The position numbers and the translations under genes are program-made. DNA of 64,000 nucleotides from Leptospira ellinghausenii (GTDB lineage Bacteria; Spirochaetota; Leptospiria; Leptospirales; Leptospiraceae): contig NZ_BFAZ01000008.1 in the NCBI RefSeq assembly GCF_003114815.1, positions 1 to 64,000 of the forward strand, read 5' to 3'. This document shows positions 47,177-56,644 of the stretch, piece by piece; the stretch's first letter is position 1, and each line of letters opens with the position of its first letter. The notes under the pieces were generated by a model. It had not been told where the DNA came from, made no database searches, and worked only from the letters and a program-made list of their open reading frames with translations.

Positions 47177-47971
47177 TTAAAGGGAGCCTCGTAAACCAAG
47201 AATTTTGTAAAACTGACGTTTTTGGACCGCGAATGCGTTCTTCCACGAGATTTTTACGACAAGTCCACGGAAGTTTCCCAGGGACTCTCTTCTATGATCG
47301 GTGGAAGGAGCAATTTCTATACCAAATTCAGAAAGTTTCTCGAAAAGTGAAAAGAACCTGGGATCCACTCCTTCTTTGATTCCGAGTAAGAGAGAATCCC
47401 TCCGTCCTTTCCCCAAATTGGTAGGACAAGAGGAAAGAAACCCAATCCCTTTGCGATATGCCCAGAGTTTTCGTCTGTAGAACAAACGAAGGAGAGATCG
47501 ATTCTCTTTAGAAACCCTTGTTGGTAACGATTTGTTAGTGTTTTGCAATTGTCCGTAGTTTAGATCCAAAATGTGAAGAATTTCCAAACGTACGTGGTCC
47601 TCTGAACCCAAATACAAGTGGTAAACTGGACTTACTCCTTCTTTTGATACGGTAAGACTGTTTGATTCCTCTTCCCAATTTTCCCAATATCCATTTTCGG
47701 CTAACAATTGTTTTACTTCCGTTTCCTTAGGTTCATAAAAGGGAAACAAAGAATGTGCCAAATTCCTTGTGATCCGAGTTCGATACGAAAGGAATTTGAT
47801 CTTGGATTGGCTATGAGTGAAAATTTCCTCGATTTCTTTTAAAAGTGAAGTGGGTATCCACAAACGACGAGGTTGTTTGGGAACCGGAAACACTGTGACA
47901 CAATGTTCGCACCCATATTTACCAGAAATTTGAAATTGGGTATCCTTTGTGCCACAAATCCGGCAAAACAT
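47177..47971 (-). CDS. Short McsA-McsB-like fusion (zinc finger plus guanidino-kinase core)
   Basis: 264 residues. The N terminus has two CxxC pairs (Cys3/6 and 21/24), the second in GKYGCEHCVTVF, like McsA. The rest follows the McsB protein-arginine kinase: SYRTRITRNLAHSLFPF (McsB SSRIRLARN region), LGSEDHVRLEIL (NEEDHIRI), GIGFLSSCPTNLGKGRRDS with Cys182 (YLTSCPTNxGTGLRAS) and ESLGNFRGLVVKIS (EAVGNIFQIS). The McsB C-terminal domain of about 100 residues is missing. Next to clpC, it is likely to mark proteins with phosphoarginine or to act as a ClpC adaptor. Its start overlaps the lolD stop by one base. Confidence 0.8.
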   Translation of the reverse strand: MFCRICGTKDTQFQISGKYGCEHCVTVFPVPKQPRRLWIPTSLLKEIEEIFTHSQSKIKFLSYRTRITRNLAHSLFPFYEPKETEVKQLLAENGYWENWEEESNSLTVSKEGVSPVYHLYLGSEDHVRLEILHILDLNYGQLQNTNKSLPTRVSKENRSLLRLFYRRKLWAYRKGIGFLSSCPTNLGKGRRDSLLLGIKEGVDPRFFSLFEKLSEFGIEIAPSTDHRRESLGNFRGLVVKISWKNAFAVQKRQFYKILGLRGSL

Positions 47972-48669
47972 TACAAACTAACAGGCGATAGTTTTCCAGA
48001 AACAATTCGATTCCGTTTGTGTGCCATGGAAGCAAGTTCTAAGTCATGAGTCACAAGGATCAGTGAAAATTTAAATTCGTTTTGTAAGTCTTTGATGAGA
48101 TCCATGAGATGCCTTGAATTATCCCGATCCAAGTTTCCTGTCGGTTCATCTGCCAGGATGAGTTGCCTTCTTCCCACAAGGGCACGAGCCACTCCCACAC
48201 GTGCACTTTCTCCCCCTGAAAGTTGGGAAGGAAAACTTTCGGTTCGTTCGCCAAGACCTACTTTTTTTAAGATTTCAATTGCCTCGGATTTTGCTTGTGA
48301 TGGATTCATCCTTGCAATGAGAAGTGGCATCATTACATTTTCTAAAGCAGTAAAATCAGGAAGCAGTAAGTGTTGTTGGAAGATAAAGGAAATTTTTTCC
48401 GCACGAAAACTCTCTCTTTGTTTTTCACTTAGGTTTTTCAGAGAAACTCCACAGACTTCCACCTCACCGTCGTCAAACGAGTCCATGGCGCCGAGGATAT
48501 TGAGGAGTGTGGATTTTCCGACACCAGATGCTCCTTCCACGGAAACGATTTCACCAGGTAACACTTCAAAGTCGAGACCAGAAATGATATGGTACCGTTT
48601 GTCCACAACTTGGTAATATTTTTCTAATTTACGAACAGAAACAGTTGGTTTGATTTCAGAATTAGTCAT
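47971..48669 (-). CDS. lolD: LolD-type ABC transporter ATPase
   Basis: 232 residues. Walker [10 protein letters not shown], signature [15 protein letters not shown], Walker [14 protein letters not shown]-loop VTHD. The order permease then ATPase, with the permease's LolC/E features, favours the lipoprotein-releasing complex that extracts lipoproteins from the inner membrane. It overlaps the permease gene by 8 bases. Confidence 0.87.
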   Translation of the reverse strand: MTNSEIKPTVSVRKLEKYYQVVDKRYHIISGLDFEVLPGEIVSVEGASGVGKSTLLNILGAMDSFDDGEVEVCGVSLKNLSEKQRESFRAEKISFIFQQHLLLPDFTALENVMMPLLIARMNPSQAKSEAIEILKKVGLGERTESFPSQLSGGESARVGVARALVGRRQLILADEPTGNLDRDNSRHLMDLIKDLQNEFKFSLILVTHDLELASMAHKRNRIVSGKLSPVSL

Positions 48670-50014
48670 TGCGAATGGTATCCACTGGGTTTAAATTAGC
48701 AGCCATACGTGCAGGGAAATACCCAGCAAGGCCTGAGAGAATGGTAGCAGCTGTTGTCACCATAAAGATAAAGGAAATATCAATGTCCACTGGGATGTGA
48801 TCAAAGTAATAGATATCTTTCGGAACAAGTTCCACAGGATCCCAATCCCCTGGATTTAAGAGACTCCCCACACCATTGATGATTTCCGAAATCGCATTGA
48901 TGATGACTTCTAATTTGGTCGCGATAAAAATTCCCGTCATTCCACCCACAAGAGAAGACAAAATTCCTACGATCATGGCATTCAGTGTGAAGATGAGTAG
49001 AATATCAGTAGATGCAAGTCCAAGTGCTTTTAACGTTCCAATGGACCTTCGTTTCGCGCGAATGAGAGAGTGTACAGTTGCGACCATCCCAAGGGCGGCA
49101 AGCACAATGAATAGAAACACAATGATGGAGATGATGGTTTTTTCCAAACGAAGGGCTGCAAGGAAGTTCTCTTGTTCTTCTGCAATGGTCCTGACCGACC
49201 AAGACGTATCATCTTGGATTTTCTGGTTCCAGTTTTCTTCGTTTAACCTAGATAAGATTCTATGTTTGGTGAGTTTTAAATCATCCAAAGAACGAACTTT
49301 GATGGCAATTTGGTTTACCGCACCTTTCATCTTAAAAAATTCTTGGGCTTGCGGGAGAGATAAAAAGACAAACTTAGAATCGTAATTGTAGTAACCTGTT
49401 TTAAAAAGACCCACCAAACGAAAGGATTGTACGTTCACTTGTACACCTCGTTCCACAGTAAACCTTCCTCCAGGTACTGCCATGGTAATCTCCCGTCCAA
49501 TCCCATACCCATAAATGGCACTCATTTCCTTTCCTACCACGACCATTTTTTTGGTATTGATGGCTGGGATTTCGTCTCGGTTGTACTGCAAAATACGTGG
49601 GAAATTTGGAAGTCCATTTTCCACCAATTTTTCAATCGAGTCAATGGGAACCGCACGGATCATAATCGGGTTAAAATTATTATTACTTTGGATGAGGCCG
49701 TGGCTTGTGATATTCCCTTCTACAGAAACAAAGGATTCCGCGAGTTTTGGATCAGATTTGAGATGATTGATGACTGTTTCATAATCATAAATAGCCCCCG
49801 ACCCGTACGAATTTTCAATCGTGATGTGAGGACCACCTTGCCAAAGGGATTCTTTTACTTGTTTTTGGAATCCATTAAAAATGGAAAGAACCACAACAAG
49901 AAGCCCAACTCCCACAGCCATCACGATGAACGATAGTCTGGATTTGATAGAGAGAAACCCTAGAACGCGGGACCCTCGGATGTAACGGATTGTGATTAAA
50001 GAGACGATTCCCAT
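48662..50014 (-). CDS. LolC/LolE-type lipoprotein-releasing permease
   Basis: 450 residues. The N-terminal helix lies in [29 protein letters not shown], a hallmark of LolC/E, then a large periplasmic domain, and three C-terminal helices with [14 protein letters not shown] and [20 protein letters not shown]. Only one permease gene is present here, so it may act as a homodimer, as in LolF systems. First gene of the minus-strand series through clpC; divergent from 50075. Confidence 0.88.
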   Translation of the reverse strand: MGIVSLITIRYIRGSRVLGFLSIKSRLSFIVMAVGVGLLVVVLSIFNGFQKQVKESLWQGGPHITIENSYGSGAIYDYETVINHLKSDPKLAESFVSVEGNITSHGLIQSNNNFNPIMIRAVPIDSIEKLVENGLPNFPRILQYNRDEIPAINTKKMVVVGKEMSAIYGYGIGREITMAVPGGRFTVERGVQVNVQSFRLVGLFKTGYYNYDSKFVFLSLPQAQEFFKMKGAVNQIAIKVRSLDDLKLTKHRILSRLNEENWNQKIQDDTSWSVRTIAEEQENFLAALRLEKTIISIIVFLFIVLAALGMVATVHSLIRAKRRSIGTLKALGLASTDILLIFTLNAMIVGILSSLVGGMTGIFIATKLEVIINAISEIINGVGSLLNPGDWDPVELVPKDIYYFDHIPVDIDISFIFMVTTAATILSGLAGYFPARMAANLNPVDTIRND

Positions 50015-50074
50015 GATGACCTAATCTTTTTGACAGCTTTCTTCGAAAGATGGATACTGTCAAAAAAGAACCTT

Positions 50075-51061
50075 ATGCCTGAAACACCAAACTATTATTC
50101 TGTCAAAGTCAATCTTCGAGACGAAGCCAATATGGTGTACACCATGGTTTCTGCCATCATTGACCCGGTTGAAATCAAATCGGTGAAATTTGAGGGTGTT
50201 TCTTGTACAAGCCCCCTTTCACTTTTGCCCGTTCGGTCCACATTCCAAGACTTTTATAACCGAATGCAAAGAGTGATCTATAAGGGAGAACAACAAAAAA
50301 ACATTACAAAGTCCTTACAGGAACTCATCAAAACCAAGTTTGGTTCTGAAAGTTTTTTAGAAGAGATCCTTCATTACATGGATCACAATCTAACGGACCG
50401 ATTGGACTTTGTTTTCAGTGAAATTCACAAACGAACTGCTGGAAATTCAGAACCCAAAGTGGAAATCCATTTTGAACTGATTGATCCAAACGACATGACT
50501 AAAACTACTGTGGACGAAGAGGAGATTGCCAAAAAAGAAGCACCTCCAATAACACCTGTTCCACAGGCGTCTGGATTTCTGATCCCTGCTGACAAACAAA
50601 TTGTGCAGTTTAAATTCCAACTCTCACCTGTGAATGGTGTACCACTCGTAGAACTGAAAGCAGGTGACAATGTATATGTAAGATTGGTACCTGGAGATTC
50701 AATCACTGATTCTATCATTAACACTTTGGAGTTAAAGGAAGAATCTGGCGCAATCAAACAAATGCCAGCCAAAATTGTAAACATTTCGAATAACAAAAAC
50801 TTTTCGGAAGTTGTGATCAAAATCAATGAACAAATCTATGGAAAAATCATTGAAGAAGAAAACTCAGTGAAAATCAAAACCACTGATAGCAATATGGGTG
50901 CTGCCAATATCATGAACTCTGTCGCCTCTCCAACAGCTAAAATTACGAAAGCAAAACAAAATCCTAATTTAACCGCTGATGAAAGTTTCCATTTGATGCC
51001 TTATATCATTATGCTTGTTGTACTTGCAATCGGTATGATGACAATTTTTGTAATTCTCTAA
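50075..51061 (+). CDS. Tail-anchored protein of unknown function
   Basis: 328 residues from the ATG at 50075; a TTG at 50030 is in frame but less likely. A soluble acidic body (about 1-300) is followed by one C-terminal membrane segment (MPYIIMLVVLAIGMMTIFVIL) with almost nothing after it, so it should be tail-anchored with its body in the cytoplasm. No recognised domain. The next membrane protein gene starts 6 bases after its stop. Confidence 0.75.
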   Translation: MPETPNYYSVKVNLRDEANMVYTMVSAIIDPVEIKSVKFEGVSCTSPLSLLPVRSTFQDFYNRMQRVIYKGEQQKNITKSLQELIKTKFGSESFLEEILHYMDHNLTDRLDFVFSEIHKRTAGNSEPKVEIHFELIDPNDMTKTTVDEEEIAKKEAPPITPVPQASGFLIPADKQIVQFKFQLSPVNGVPLVELKAGDNVYVRLVPGDSITDSIINTLELKEESGAIKQMPAKIVNISNNKNFSEVVIKINEQIYGKIIEEENSVKIKTTDSNMGAANIMNSVASPTAKITKAKQNPNLTADESFHLMPYIIMLVVLAIGMMTIFVIL

Positions 51062-51067
51062 AATCTA

Positions 51068-52087
51068 ATGACCCAATTCAGAAAAAAATTACCAATCCTT
51101 TCCCCTTTCTTCATCGCACTGGTTGTCCTACACTCACTTTTTGTGGACTACACAGTACAATTCCCTGATTTTATCTCTTCTGAATCACCAGAATCAAATT
51201 TGGAAACAATAAAACCGAAGGTTATCGCTGAAAATGGTGTCATCGGTAGAATTTCTTATCTTGAATCTTTTTTAGTCGAAATAGAATCAAAAGAATTGCC
51301 AATTGATACTGATTTAGAGGACACAAAAGACAACGTCAAACGAGTGTTAATTGGCCAAAAACTATTACTTGGCCTTCTATTGTTTTATCTCTTTTTAACC
51401 TTTTCAACTGCAATGACCTACATGTTCCATGTTTGGTTTCATAAATCAATGGCACATGTTTTGTATCCTGTTTCACTGGTTGTCTTATTACCAAAAATAT
51501 TTTTCCAATTGAACTTAATGGTTCAAAAAGATATCTTTTCTTATTTTTATTTTCTATTCCTAATTTGTACATATATCTTTACGATTCTAGCTTATCGAAC
51601 CATCATCAAAGACAAGGAACCATATGAAGGGTTTCAATCTTTACAATTTTCGTCTTCATTAGAAGAGGAAGGAAGATCTCCTGGCCAAACCAAAACGGGC
51701 ACCTATTTTGCGCCTATTTTCCATGTCCTCGTAATCATACTGATTGGAATTCTAATTGGGAATTTAATTTATATCCCACTCTTTCTCTTACAAAAACATT
51801 ATGTAAGCGAATTCAGTTACTTTATTTTCTTTTTAATTGGACTCTTATCTGTATTTTATATCTTCAATTACAACAAAGTAGGTGGTGAGTCCAAAAACAA
51901 AAATTGGCAAAACCTATCTGTCAGTTTTGCCTACTTACAATATCGTTTTTTACGAAATGGATTTTTTTCCATTTTTAGCACGATACTTATCATTTTATTT
52001 GTGACGTTTTTGTTTAGTTTATTACTCTTTAATATTGATCTCATCCAAAACAATTTGGGATTATTCGGAAAAACGACAGAGTTTTAA
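51068..52087 (+). CDS. Polytopic membrane protein of unknown function
   Basis: 339 residues. About eight hydrophobic segments: one N-terminal (about 10-28), three between 95 and 175, and four more from 220 on. An acidic outer or inner loop lies between the first and second. No family recognised. Probably forms an operon, and perhaps a complex, with the tail-anchored protein before it. Confidence 0.72.
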   Translation: MTQFRKKLPILSPFFIALVVLHSLFVDYTVQFPDFISSESPESNLETIKPKVIAENGVIGRISYLESFLVEIESKELPIDTDLEDTKDNVKRVLIGQKLLLGLLLFYLFLTFSTAMTYMFHVWFHKSMAHVLYPVSLVVLLPKIFFQLNLMVQKDIFSYFYFLFLICTYIFTILAYRTIIKDKEPYEGFQSLQFSSSLEEEGRSPGQTKTGTYFAPIFHVLVIILIGILIGNLIYIPLFLLQKHYVSEFSYFIFFLIGLLSVFYIFNYNKVGGESKNKNWQNLSVSFAYLQYRFLRNGFFSIFSTILIILFVTFLFSLLLFNIDLIQNNLGLFGKTTEF

Positions 52088-52089
52088 TT

Positions 52090-52830
52090 TTAATTACATT
52101 CAGGTGTTTTGTTTTGTTTTACAATACACCACGGGCTTCCATTCGGATAATACGTGTTACGTGAAACCAATTCCCCTGATTCAGAATACAATTCGGATGC
52201 TTCTTTAACACCCGTTGGATAATAATAAAACCACTCACCGATTTTTTTGTCTTCTGAATAACTGCCCTTAGCTTCTACTTTTGTATCAGGGTAATATCTA
52301 ACCCAATCACCTGTGCGAAGCCCTCCATCAAAGAATCCCTTTTCATTCAATCTGCCATTGCGGTAATAACGAAAGTAAGCACCGTTTTCATTTCCAATTT
52401 CAGCAGATTGGATCCAAAGTTGTTTTTTTCGGTAACCTGCTTTATAGTTTTGTTCTATATACATTTTGCCATCTGAGAAGTAGAATTTCCAAAGTCCATC
52501 TCTCTCACCATTCACCATTTTTCCTTCCATAATGGTGGTACCATCGAAATAGTTTAATTTTTTTCCAATTCCATCTGGCCTTCCGAGAGCATCGATGGGT
52601 ACAATTGCCACTAAATTACCGTTTTCATACCATTCACGAAAATAACCTTCTCCAATCATTTGGTAGTGATTCGTTTTTTTATCAAAACTTGCATCTTTAG
52701 GAACTGTATTTGGTCTTTCAGTACTTCCTTTGCATGGACCAAATAAATATCCACCAAGGAAAATAATTAAGAGAAGGGAAATAAAAATCCAAACAGGACT
52801 GTCTTTAATGGGTGTAGATGTAGATGTCAT
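52090..52830 (-). CDS. Membrane-anchored MORN-repeat (YwqK-like) protein
   Basis: 246 residues. An N-terminal membrane segment (about 12-30, ending GPCKGS) is followed by repeated YxNGxL/DGxW units: GYFREWYENGNLVAI, GERDGLWKFYFSDGKMY, GAYFRYYRNGRLNEKG, GDWVRYYPDTK and GEWFYYYPTG. These are MORN-type repeats, often auto-annotated as YwqK antitoxin, but no toxin gene is present. Likely an envelope scaffold. It overlaps the MscS gene by 26 bases. Confidence 0.83.
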   Translation of the reverse strand: MTSTSTPIKDSPVWIFISLLLIIFLGGYLFGPCKGSTERPNTVPKDASFDKKTNHYQMIGEGYFREWYENGNLVAIVPIDALGRPDGIGKKLNYFDGTTIMEGKMVNGERDGLWKFYFSDGKMYIEQNYKAGYRKKQLWIQSAEIGNENGAYFRYYRNGRLNEKGFFDGGLRTGDWVRYYPDTKVEAKGSYSEDKKIGEWFYYYPTGVKEASELYSESGELVSRNTYYPNGSPWCIVKQNKTPECN

Positions 52831-53701
52831 TTTCTTCTCTAAATTTGGTTAAGATTTCTTTTGAGATTAAGATTCGATTCAATCGTTTGGAACGAATTGG
52901 TGTAAGATAACGCAAACACATTAAAATGGTTCCTTCTGGTTCCAATGATGTGTAAACAATTGGTGTTGTTTTACCAAGTCTTACGAGATAGTTTTTTGAC
53001 ATTTCTCGAATTTTGGATTCCACTAGTTCAGGAGCGAGCACCAACTCTTCATGTAAAATTTGGGAACAAATTTTTTCTGCTTTTTCCCAGTTGGATCGAA
53101 GTTCCAAGTATACACGAAACTCATCCCAAACAAAATCCATAGTTTCTGATACGACAAAAAAACGATGTAAGACAATATTATAATTTGGGAAATGAATCAG
53201 ACGATTTGTCGACTGTTCAAATCTTGGGTCTTGTGCAATTTCAAGTAAGGTAAACTTAAAAAATCCAATGTTTACAACATCACCCTTGATCGAATCAATT
53301 TCTATCCGATCACCCACCTTAAATCCATTGGCTCCCATGATCATAAACCAACCAACCATGTTGAGCCAAACTTCTTTCAGTGAGATCACAATCCCTGCGC
53401 CAGCAAGACCTAGCACTGTTGGAAGAAGTGATAAACTCGAAAAAATGATAGGTAAATAGGCTATCGCAAAAACGATTAAAAAACCCATCCTTGCTACTTT
53501 CCTTCGATTGTATTCATGAACTGGGTCGAGAGCCGGTTTAATTCTCTCGACAAGGAACATTGTGATTTTGTAACAAATCACTGCAAACACAACCATGTAC
53601 GCAAATAAAATGAGCGTTTCAGCAAATTCTCTATTACTATTTTTAAGTAGAGTTAATGGATTGAGATCTAAATAAAATTCTTTTATACTTCCACTACCCA
53701 T
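52805..53701 (-). CDS. Mechanosensitive channel, MscS family
   Basis: 298 residues. Three N-terminal membrane segments, the third being the pore helix LPTVLGLAGAGIVISLKEVWLNMVGWFMIM, Gly/Ala-rich as in MscS TM3, then the beta domain KVGDRIEIDSIKGDVVNIGFFKFTLLEI and a soluble C-terminal region. MscS channels open under membrane tension. Overlaps aroB by 8 bases. Confidence 0.88.
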   Translation of the reverse strand: MGSGSIKEFYLDLNPLTLLKNSNREFAETLILFAYMVVFAVICYKITMFLVERIKPALDPVHEYNRRKVARMGFLIVFAIAYLPIIFSSLSLLPTVLGLAGAGIVISLKEVWLNMVGWFMIMGANGFKVGDRIEIDSIKGDVVNIGFFKFTLLEIAQDPRFEQSTNRLIHFPNYNIVLHRFFVVSETMDFVWDEFRVYLELRSNWEKAEKICSQILHEELVLAPELVESKIREMSKNYLVRLGKTTPIVYTSLEPEGTILMCLRYLTPIRSKRLNRILISKEILTKFREENDIYIYTH

Positions 53702-54794
53702 TGAGTTTGTTTCCTTTATGGCGTTTCAATATTTCGAGAATTTGTTTCCTTTCCACTGGAACACCAAACTTTGGTTTACCGAAGTCTTCCAAGAGAACAA
53801 ACTTTAAAGTATTTCCATCCTTTTTTTTATCATGTTCCATGTGTTTCAGAACCAAATCCGGTTTTTCTTCCAATACAGTTGGCAATTCTAATTGGGACAT
53901 GAGTGAAATCGCTTTTTGGAAGTTGGATTCAGAAAAACCAACTAATTCTTTTGATAATAACAATGCAGTTACAAGACCTACAGAAACTGCCTCTCCATGT
54001 GAATACTTTTTGTAAAGTGTTAGGGATTCAATTGCATGGCCAGTTGTGTGCCCTAAATTGAGGACGGCACGTAATCCCGATTCTTTTTCATCTTGGGAAA
54101 CAATTGATGACTTCACTCGTACGGATTCTTCGATCGCATAACGCAGGATATCTGACTTTTCAAAAAAATCAGAACGTTTGGATTTGGAAATAGTTTCTAA
54201 AAAATTCCCACCGTCTAAAAAGGAATGTTTGACCACTTCCGCAAGACCACAACTCCATTCTTTTTTTGGTAAGGTAGAGAGTGTGAAAAGGGGAGCAAAA
54301 ACAAATTGTGGTTGGTAAAATGCACCCACCATGTTTTTGCCTGAATCAACATTTACTGCGACCTTTCCACCTACAGAAGAATCCACGCAAGCAAGTAAGG
54401 TTGTAGGGACTTGGATGAACCGAACCCCTCTCTGGTAGGTAGCAGCGATGAAACCAGCAAAATCACCCACCACTCCGCCACCAAAGGCAATGATCACCGC
54501 ATTTCGATCAGCATCGGCTTCAATGAGTTGGTGGTACACTTTTTTGACGCGGTCAATGTGTTTGTTTTTTTCACCAGATTTTAAGTAAATAAAGGAAAAA
54601 GGAAGAGAGCTGTTTTTGAGTTCTTTGATTAAATACTTTTCGTAAATGCCTGCGATTTCACGGCTTGTGAGAACAAAGACATGTGATATTTTTTTGAGTT
54701 TGTTCAGTTTTTCAGAAAGACCAACAAAGTCTTCATGTAACTCGACAGGGTAAACAAATCCTGAACCGACGACTTCTCGTTCTGATAACTTCAT
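53694..54794 (-). CDS. aroB: 3-dehydroquinate synthase
   Basis: 366 residues. Second shikimate step, converting DAHP to 3-dehydroquinate with NAD and a divalent metal. Seen: IIAFGGGVVGDFAGFIAATYQRG, PTTLLACVDSSVGGKVAVN, LAEVVKHSFL (metal Glu) and NLGHTTGHAIE with metal His, then SHGEAVSVG. Normal length. Overlaps of 4 to 8 bases with the Nudix and MscS genes. Confidence 0.95.
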   Translation of the reverse strand: MKLSEREVVGSGFVYPVELHEDFVGLSEKLNKLKKISHVFVLTSREIAGIYEKYLIKELKNSSLPFSFIYLKSGEKNKHIDRVKKVYHQLIEADADRNAVIIAFGGGVVGDFAGFIAATYQRGVRFIQVPTTLLACVDSSVGGKVAVNVDSGKNMVGAFYQPQFVFAPLFTLSTLPKKEWSCGLAEVVKHSFLDGGNFLETISKSKRSDFFEKSDILRYAIEESVRVKSSIVSQDEKESGLRAVLNLGHTTGHAIESLTLYKKYSHGEAVSVGLVTALLLSKELVGFSESNFQKAISLMSQLELPTVLEEKPDLVLKHMEHDKKKDGNTLKFVLLEDFGKPKFGVPVERKQILEILKRHKGNKLNG

Positions 54795-55255
54795 GGTTCA
54801 TTCACCCATGGGCTTGAAATATATCTAGGTTTATTTGTGCTTTTGGTCCGAAAGAAATGTTTTATATCAGGTCTTAAATCCATAGATAGAATTTCTTTTG
54901 GTGTGAAATAACCAAATCCTGATATTGCTTTTTCTTTCGCATTGAGTACTGGCAAAAGTTCTTTTACCTTTGTTAAAAATACAATTTGTATCAGGTGTCT
55001 TTTTTTGTTGGGATCAATGGATTCATTTAATAATAAAAATTCAGTGTGGCTTACTTCGAGAGACAGTTCTTCTCTTAGTTCTCGTTTGAGAGCTTCTTCA
55101 CCAGATTCACCAAATTCAATTCCCCCACCAGGAAGTAACCAATACCCAGATTGTTTTTTCTGTTGTTGGACGAGTAAAATTTTGCCTTTGGGATCTTGGA
55201 TGAGTGCGGCTACCCGGACTCTCATGGATTTTGATTTGAGTAAAAAATCGATCAT
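54791..55255 (-). CDS. Nudix hydrolase
   Basis: 154 residues. The Nudix box is complete: GGGIEFGESGEEALKRELREEL, matching GX5EX7REUXEEXGU except that Leu-Ser follows EE. It cleaves a nucleoside diphosphate-linked compound; the substrate cannot be told. It overlaps rnc and aroB by 4 bases each (ATGA). Confidence 0.88.
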   Translation of the reverse strand: MIDFLLKSKSMRVRVAALIQDPKGKILLVQQQKKQSGYWLLPGGGIEFGESGEEALKRELREELSLEVSHTEFLLLNESIDPNKKRHLIQIVFLTKVKELLPVLNAKEKAISGFGYFTPKEILSMDLRPDIKHFFRTKSTNKPRYISSPWVNEP

Positions 55256-55980
55256 AATAAGTTCAAAACACGCAGAGCTGCTTTTGCGGCCATTTGTTCG
55301 GCTCTCCGTTTATTCTTTCCATCACCCGTCGTTTGAAAATGATTTTCACAGGAAACTGATACAGAAAATTCTTTATCGTGGTCAGGCCCTTCTTCTTTCA
55401 ATAGAATATACTCAGGTAATTTTTTCCATTTTTTTTGGCAATATTCCTGTAATATGGTTTTGTAATCTTTTGTTTCTTCCGCAGACTCTATTTTTTTTTC
55501 CATCGTTTGGAAATGTGGGGTTAAAAAGATCCGACAACTGTTCAAACCTTGGTCAAGATACAAAGCACCTAAGAAAGCTTCAAAACAGTCTGCTTGTAAA
55601 TTTAAGTTCACTTCCCCTTTTTCTTTTTCACCCTTTCCCAATAACAAAAAATCAGGGAACCGGTACACACGTGCCAATTTGGCAATAGCAGGTGCAGATA
55701 CCATTTTGCTTTTGAGTTTCGCTAAGATCCCCTCCTTGCCCTTAGGTAATGATTTATAAAGGTATTCAGCTGCCAGGATCCCAAGGACCGAATCACCTAA
55801 AAATTCCAATCGTTCATTGTCAGATAGATACCGATCTGAATCTTCATTGGCAAAGGACCTATGAACAAAAGCTAGGTGGAGAAGAGAAACATCCTTAAAA
55901 CTTGTGTTTGTAAGGGATTGTAGTTCTTTTAGAGAGATGATTCTTTCAGGAGAAAGTTTGATGCGAATGGATTGGGACAA
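55252..55980 (-). CDS. rnc: Ribonuclease III
   Basis: 242 residues. Endonuclease for double-stranded RNA, rRNA processing and mRNA decay. Signature NERLEFLGDSVLG with the catalytic Glu/Asp, then QADCFEAFLGALYLDQG, and a C-terminal dsRNA-binding domain (about 165-240, KNKRRAEQMAAKAAL). The only usable start is TTG at 55980; no Shine-Dalgarno is visible and the codon lies 11 bases after a strong hairpin. This suggests low or regulated translation. Confidence 0.93.
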   Translation of the reverse strand: MSQSIRIKLSPERIISLKELQSLTNTSFKDVSLLHLAFVHRSFANEDSDRYLSDNERLEFLGDSVLGILAAEYLYKSLPKGKEGILAKLKSKMVSAPAIAKLARVYRFPDFLLLGKGEKEKGEVNLNLQADCFEAFLGALYLDQGLNSCRIFLTPHFQTMEKKIESAEETKDYKTILQEYCQKKWKKLPEYILLKEEGPDHDKEFSVSVSCENHFQTTGDGKNKRRAEQMAAKAALRVLNLL

Positions 55981-55991
55981 GGGAAAAAGAT

Positions 55992-56018
55992 CCGGGTTCC
56001 TCTATTCGGGGAACCCGG
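55992..56018. terminator. Bidirectional hairpin terminator between acpP and rnc
   Basis: CCGGGTTCC (55992-56000) and GGAACCCGG (56010-56018) form a perfect 9-bp stem, loop TCTATTCGG. TTTTT follows on the plus strand, and ATCTTTTT follows on the minus strand. For acpP transcripts this is a good intrinsic terminator, but rnc begins directly after it, so readthrough, or an RNase III processing role, is implied. Confidence 0.8.
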
Positions 56019-56033
56019 TTTTTGGATTGGGAA

Positions 56034-56267
56034 TTACCCCTTAAGTTTATCGATGAATTTAATTACATCGCCTACGGTTTGGATTTTTTCTGCGTCTTCA
56101 TCAGAAATTTCCACACCAAACTCTTCTTCAAGAGCCATCACTAGTTCAACTGTGTCAAGAGAGTCAGCACCAAGATCATTGATGAAGTGAGCTTCAGGTG
56201 TAACTTCTGATTCATCAACACCAAGTTGTTCTACGATGATTGACTTAATTTTTTCGAAATCTGCCAT
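56034..56267 (-). CDS. acpP: Acyl carrier protein
   Basis: 77 residues from the ATG at 56267, which follows GGAGG; the open frame extends to 56303. Acidic helical protein with [10 protein letters not shown]; the Ser carries 4'-phosphopantetheine. Carrier for fatty acid, lipid A and phospholipid synthesis. It begins the minus-strand acpP-rnc series, but fabG, plsX and rpmF, its usual neighbours, start 5.7 kb away. Confidence 0.97.
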   Translation of the reverse strand: MADFEKIKSIIVEQLGVDESEVTPEAHFINDLGADSLDTVELVMALEEEFGVEISDEDAEKIQTVGDVIKFIDKLKG

Positions 56268-56644
56268 TTTATATCCTCCAGGCCACTGTGAACAGTGGGG
56301 CAAGTGTTAAATCGTTTTCCGCCAGGTATATATGTACGCCTAGCGTTTTTTTAAAATGAAATTGTCGGAATTTTTGGCAAGTCTAAATAGATTATTTTCC
56401 TCTTGAAACCTTTGACATCGTTCTAACATCACCTAACATATATTAATAGGATCTTCTATCGAAACAAACGCGGAAAAAAGAACCATTCTGTCTTAGTTTC
56501 CAAGAGATGGCAATATCTTGCCCTGATTTCCAGCCAATTGATCCATTTTAACAGAAATATACTTCGTTATAACGAAACTTACTTCCCGAACCAGGAAGGG
56601 AATCCGAAATCAACTCTAAGAAATAACTTTTTTAGGAGACTTCC
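56268..56644. other. Divergent intergenic region between acpP and rhodanese lipoprotein
   Basis: 377 bases without a gene. It should contain the acpP promoter (minus strand) and that of the 56645 gene (plus strand). A CCACTG-TGAA-CAGTGG hairpin (56283-56298) lies directly before the acpP ribosome site. TTGACA at 56412-56417 could be a -35 box for the plus strand; the matching -10 is unclear. GGCAA-TATC-TTGCC (56509-56522) is a small hairpin, and a perfect palindrome is at 56563-56576. Confidence 0.5.
56563..56576. promoter_or_regulatory. Perfect palindrome before the third rhodanese lipoprotein gene
   Basis: TTCGTTA-TAACGAA is an uninterrupted 14-bp palindrome 68 bases before the start codon. 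It fits an operator. The half-word ACGAA also occurs in the 29885-29898 palindrome (GACGAA), but in the opposite arrangement, so the same regulator cannot be claimed. Confidence 0.4.

Noticed and set aside
52090..52830. YwqK-type antitoxin
   Set aside because: The protein is membrane-anchored with MORN-like repeats and lies in an operon with mscS; no toxin gene adjoins it.
54942..55688. Plus-strand frame of 248 codons opposite rnc and the Nudix gene
   Set aside because: It crosses two genes with complete catalytic motifs on the other strand.
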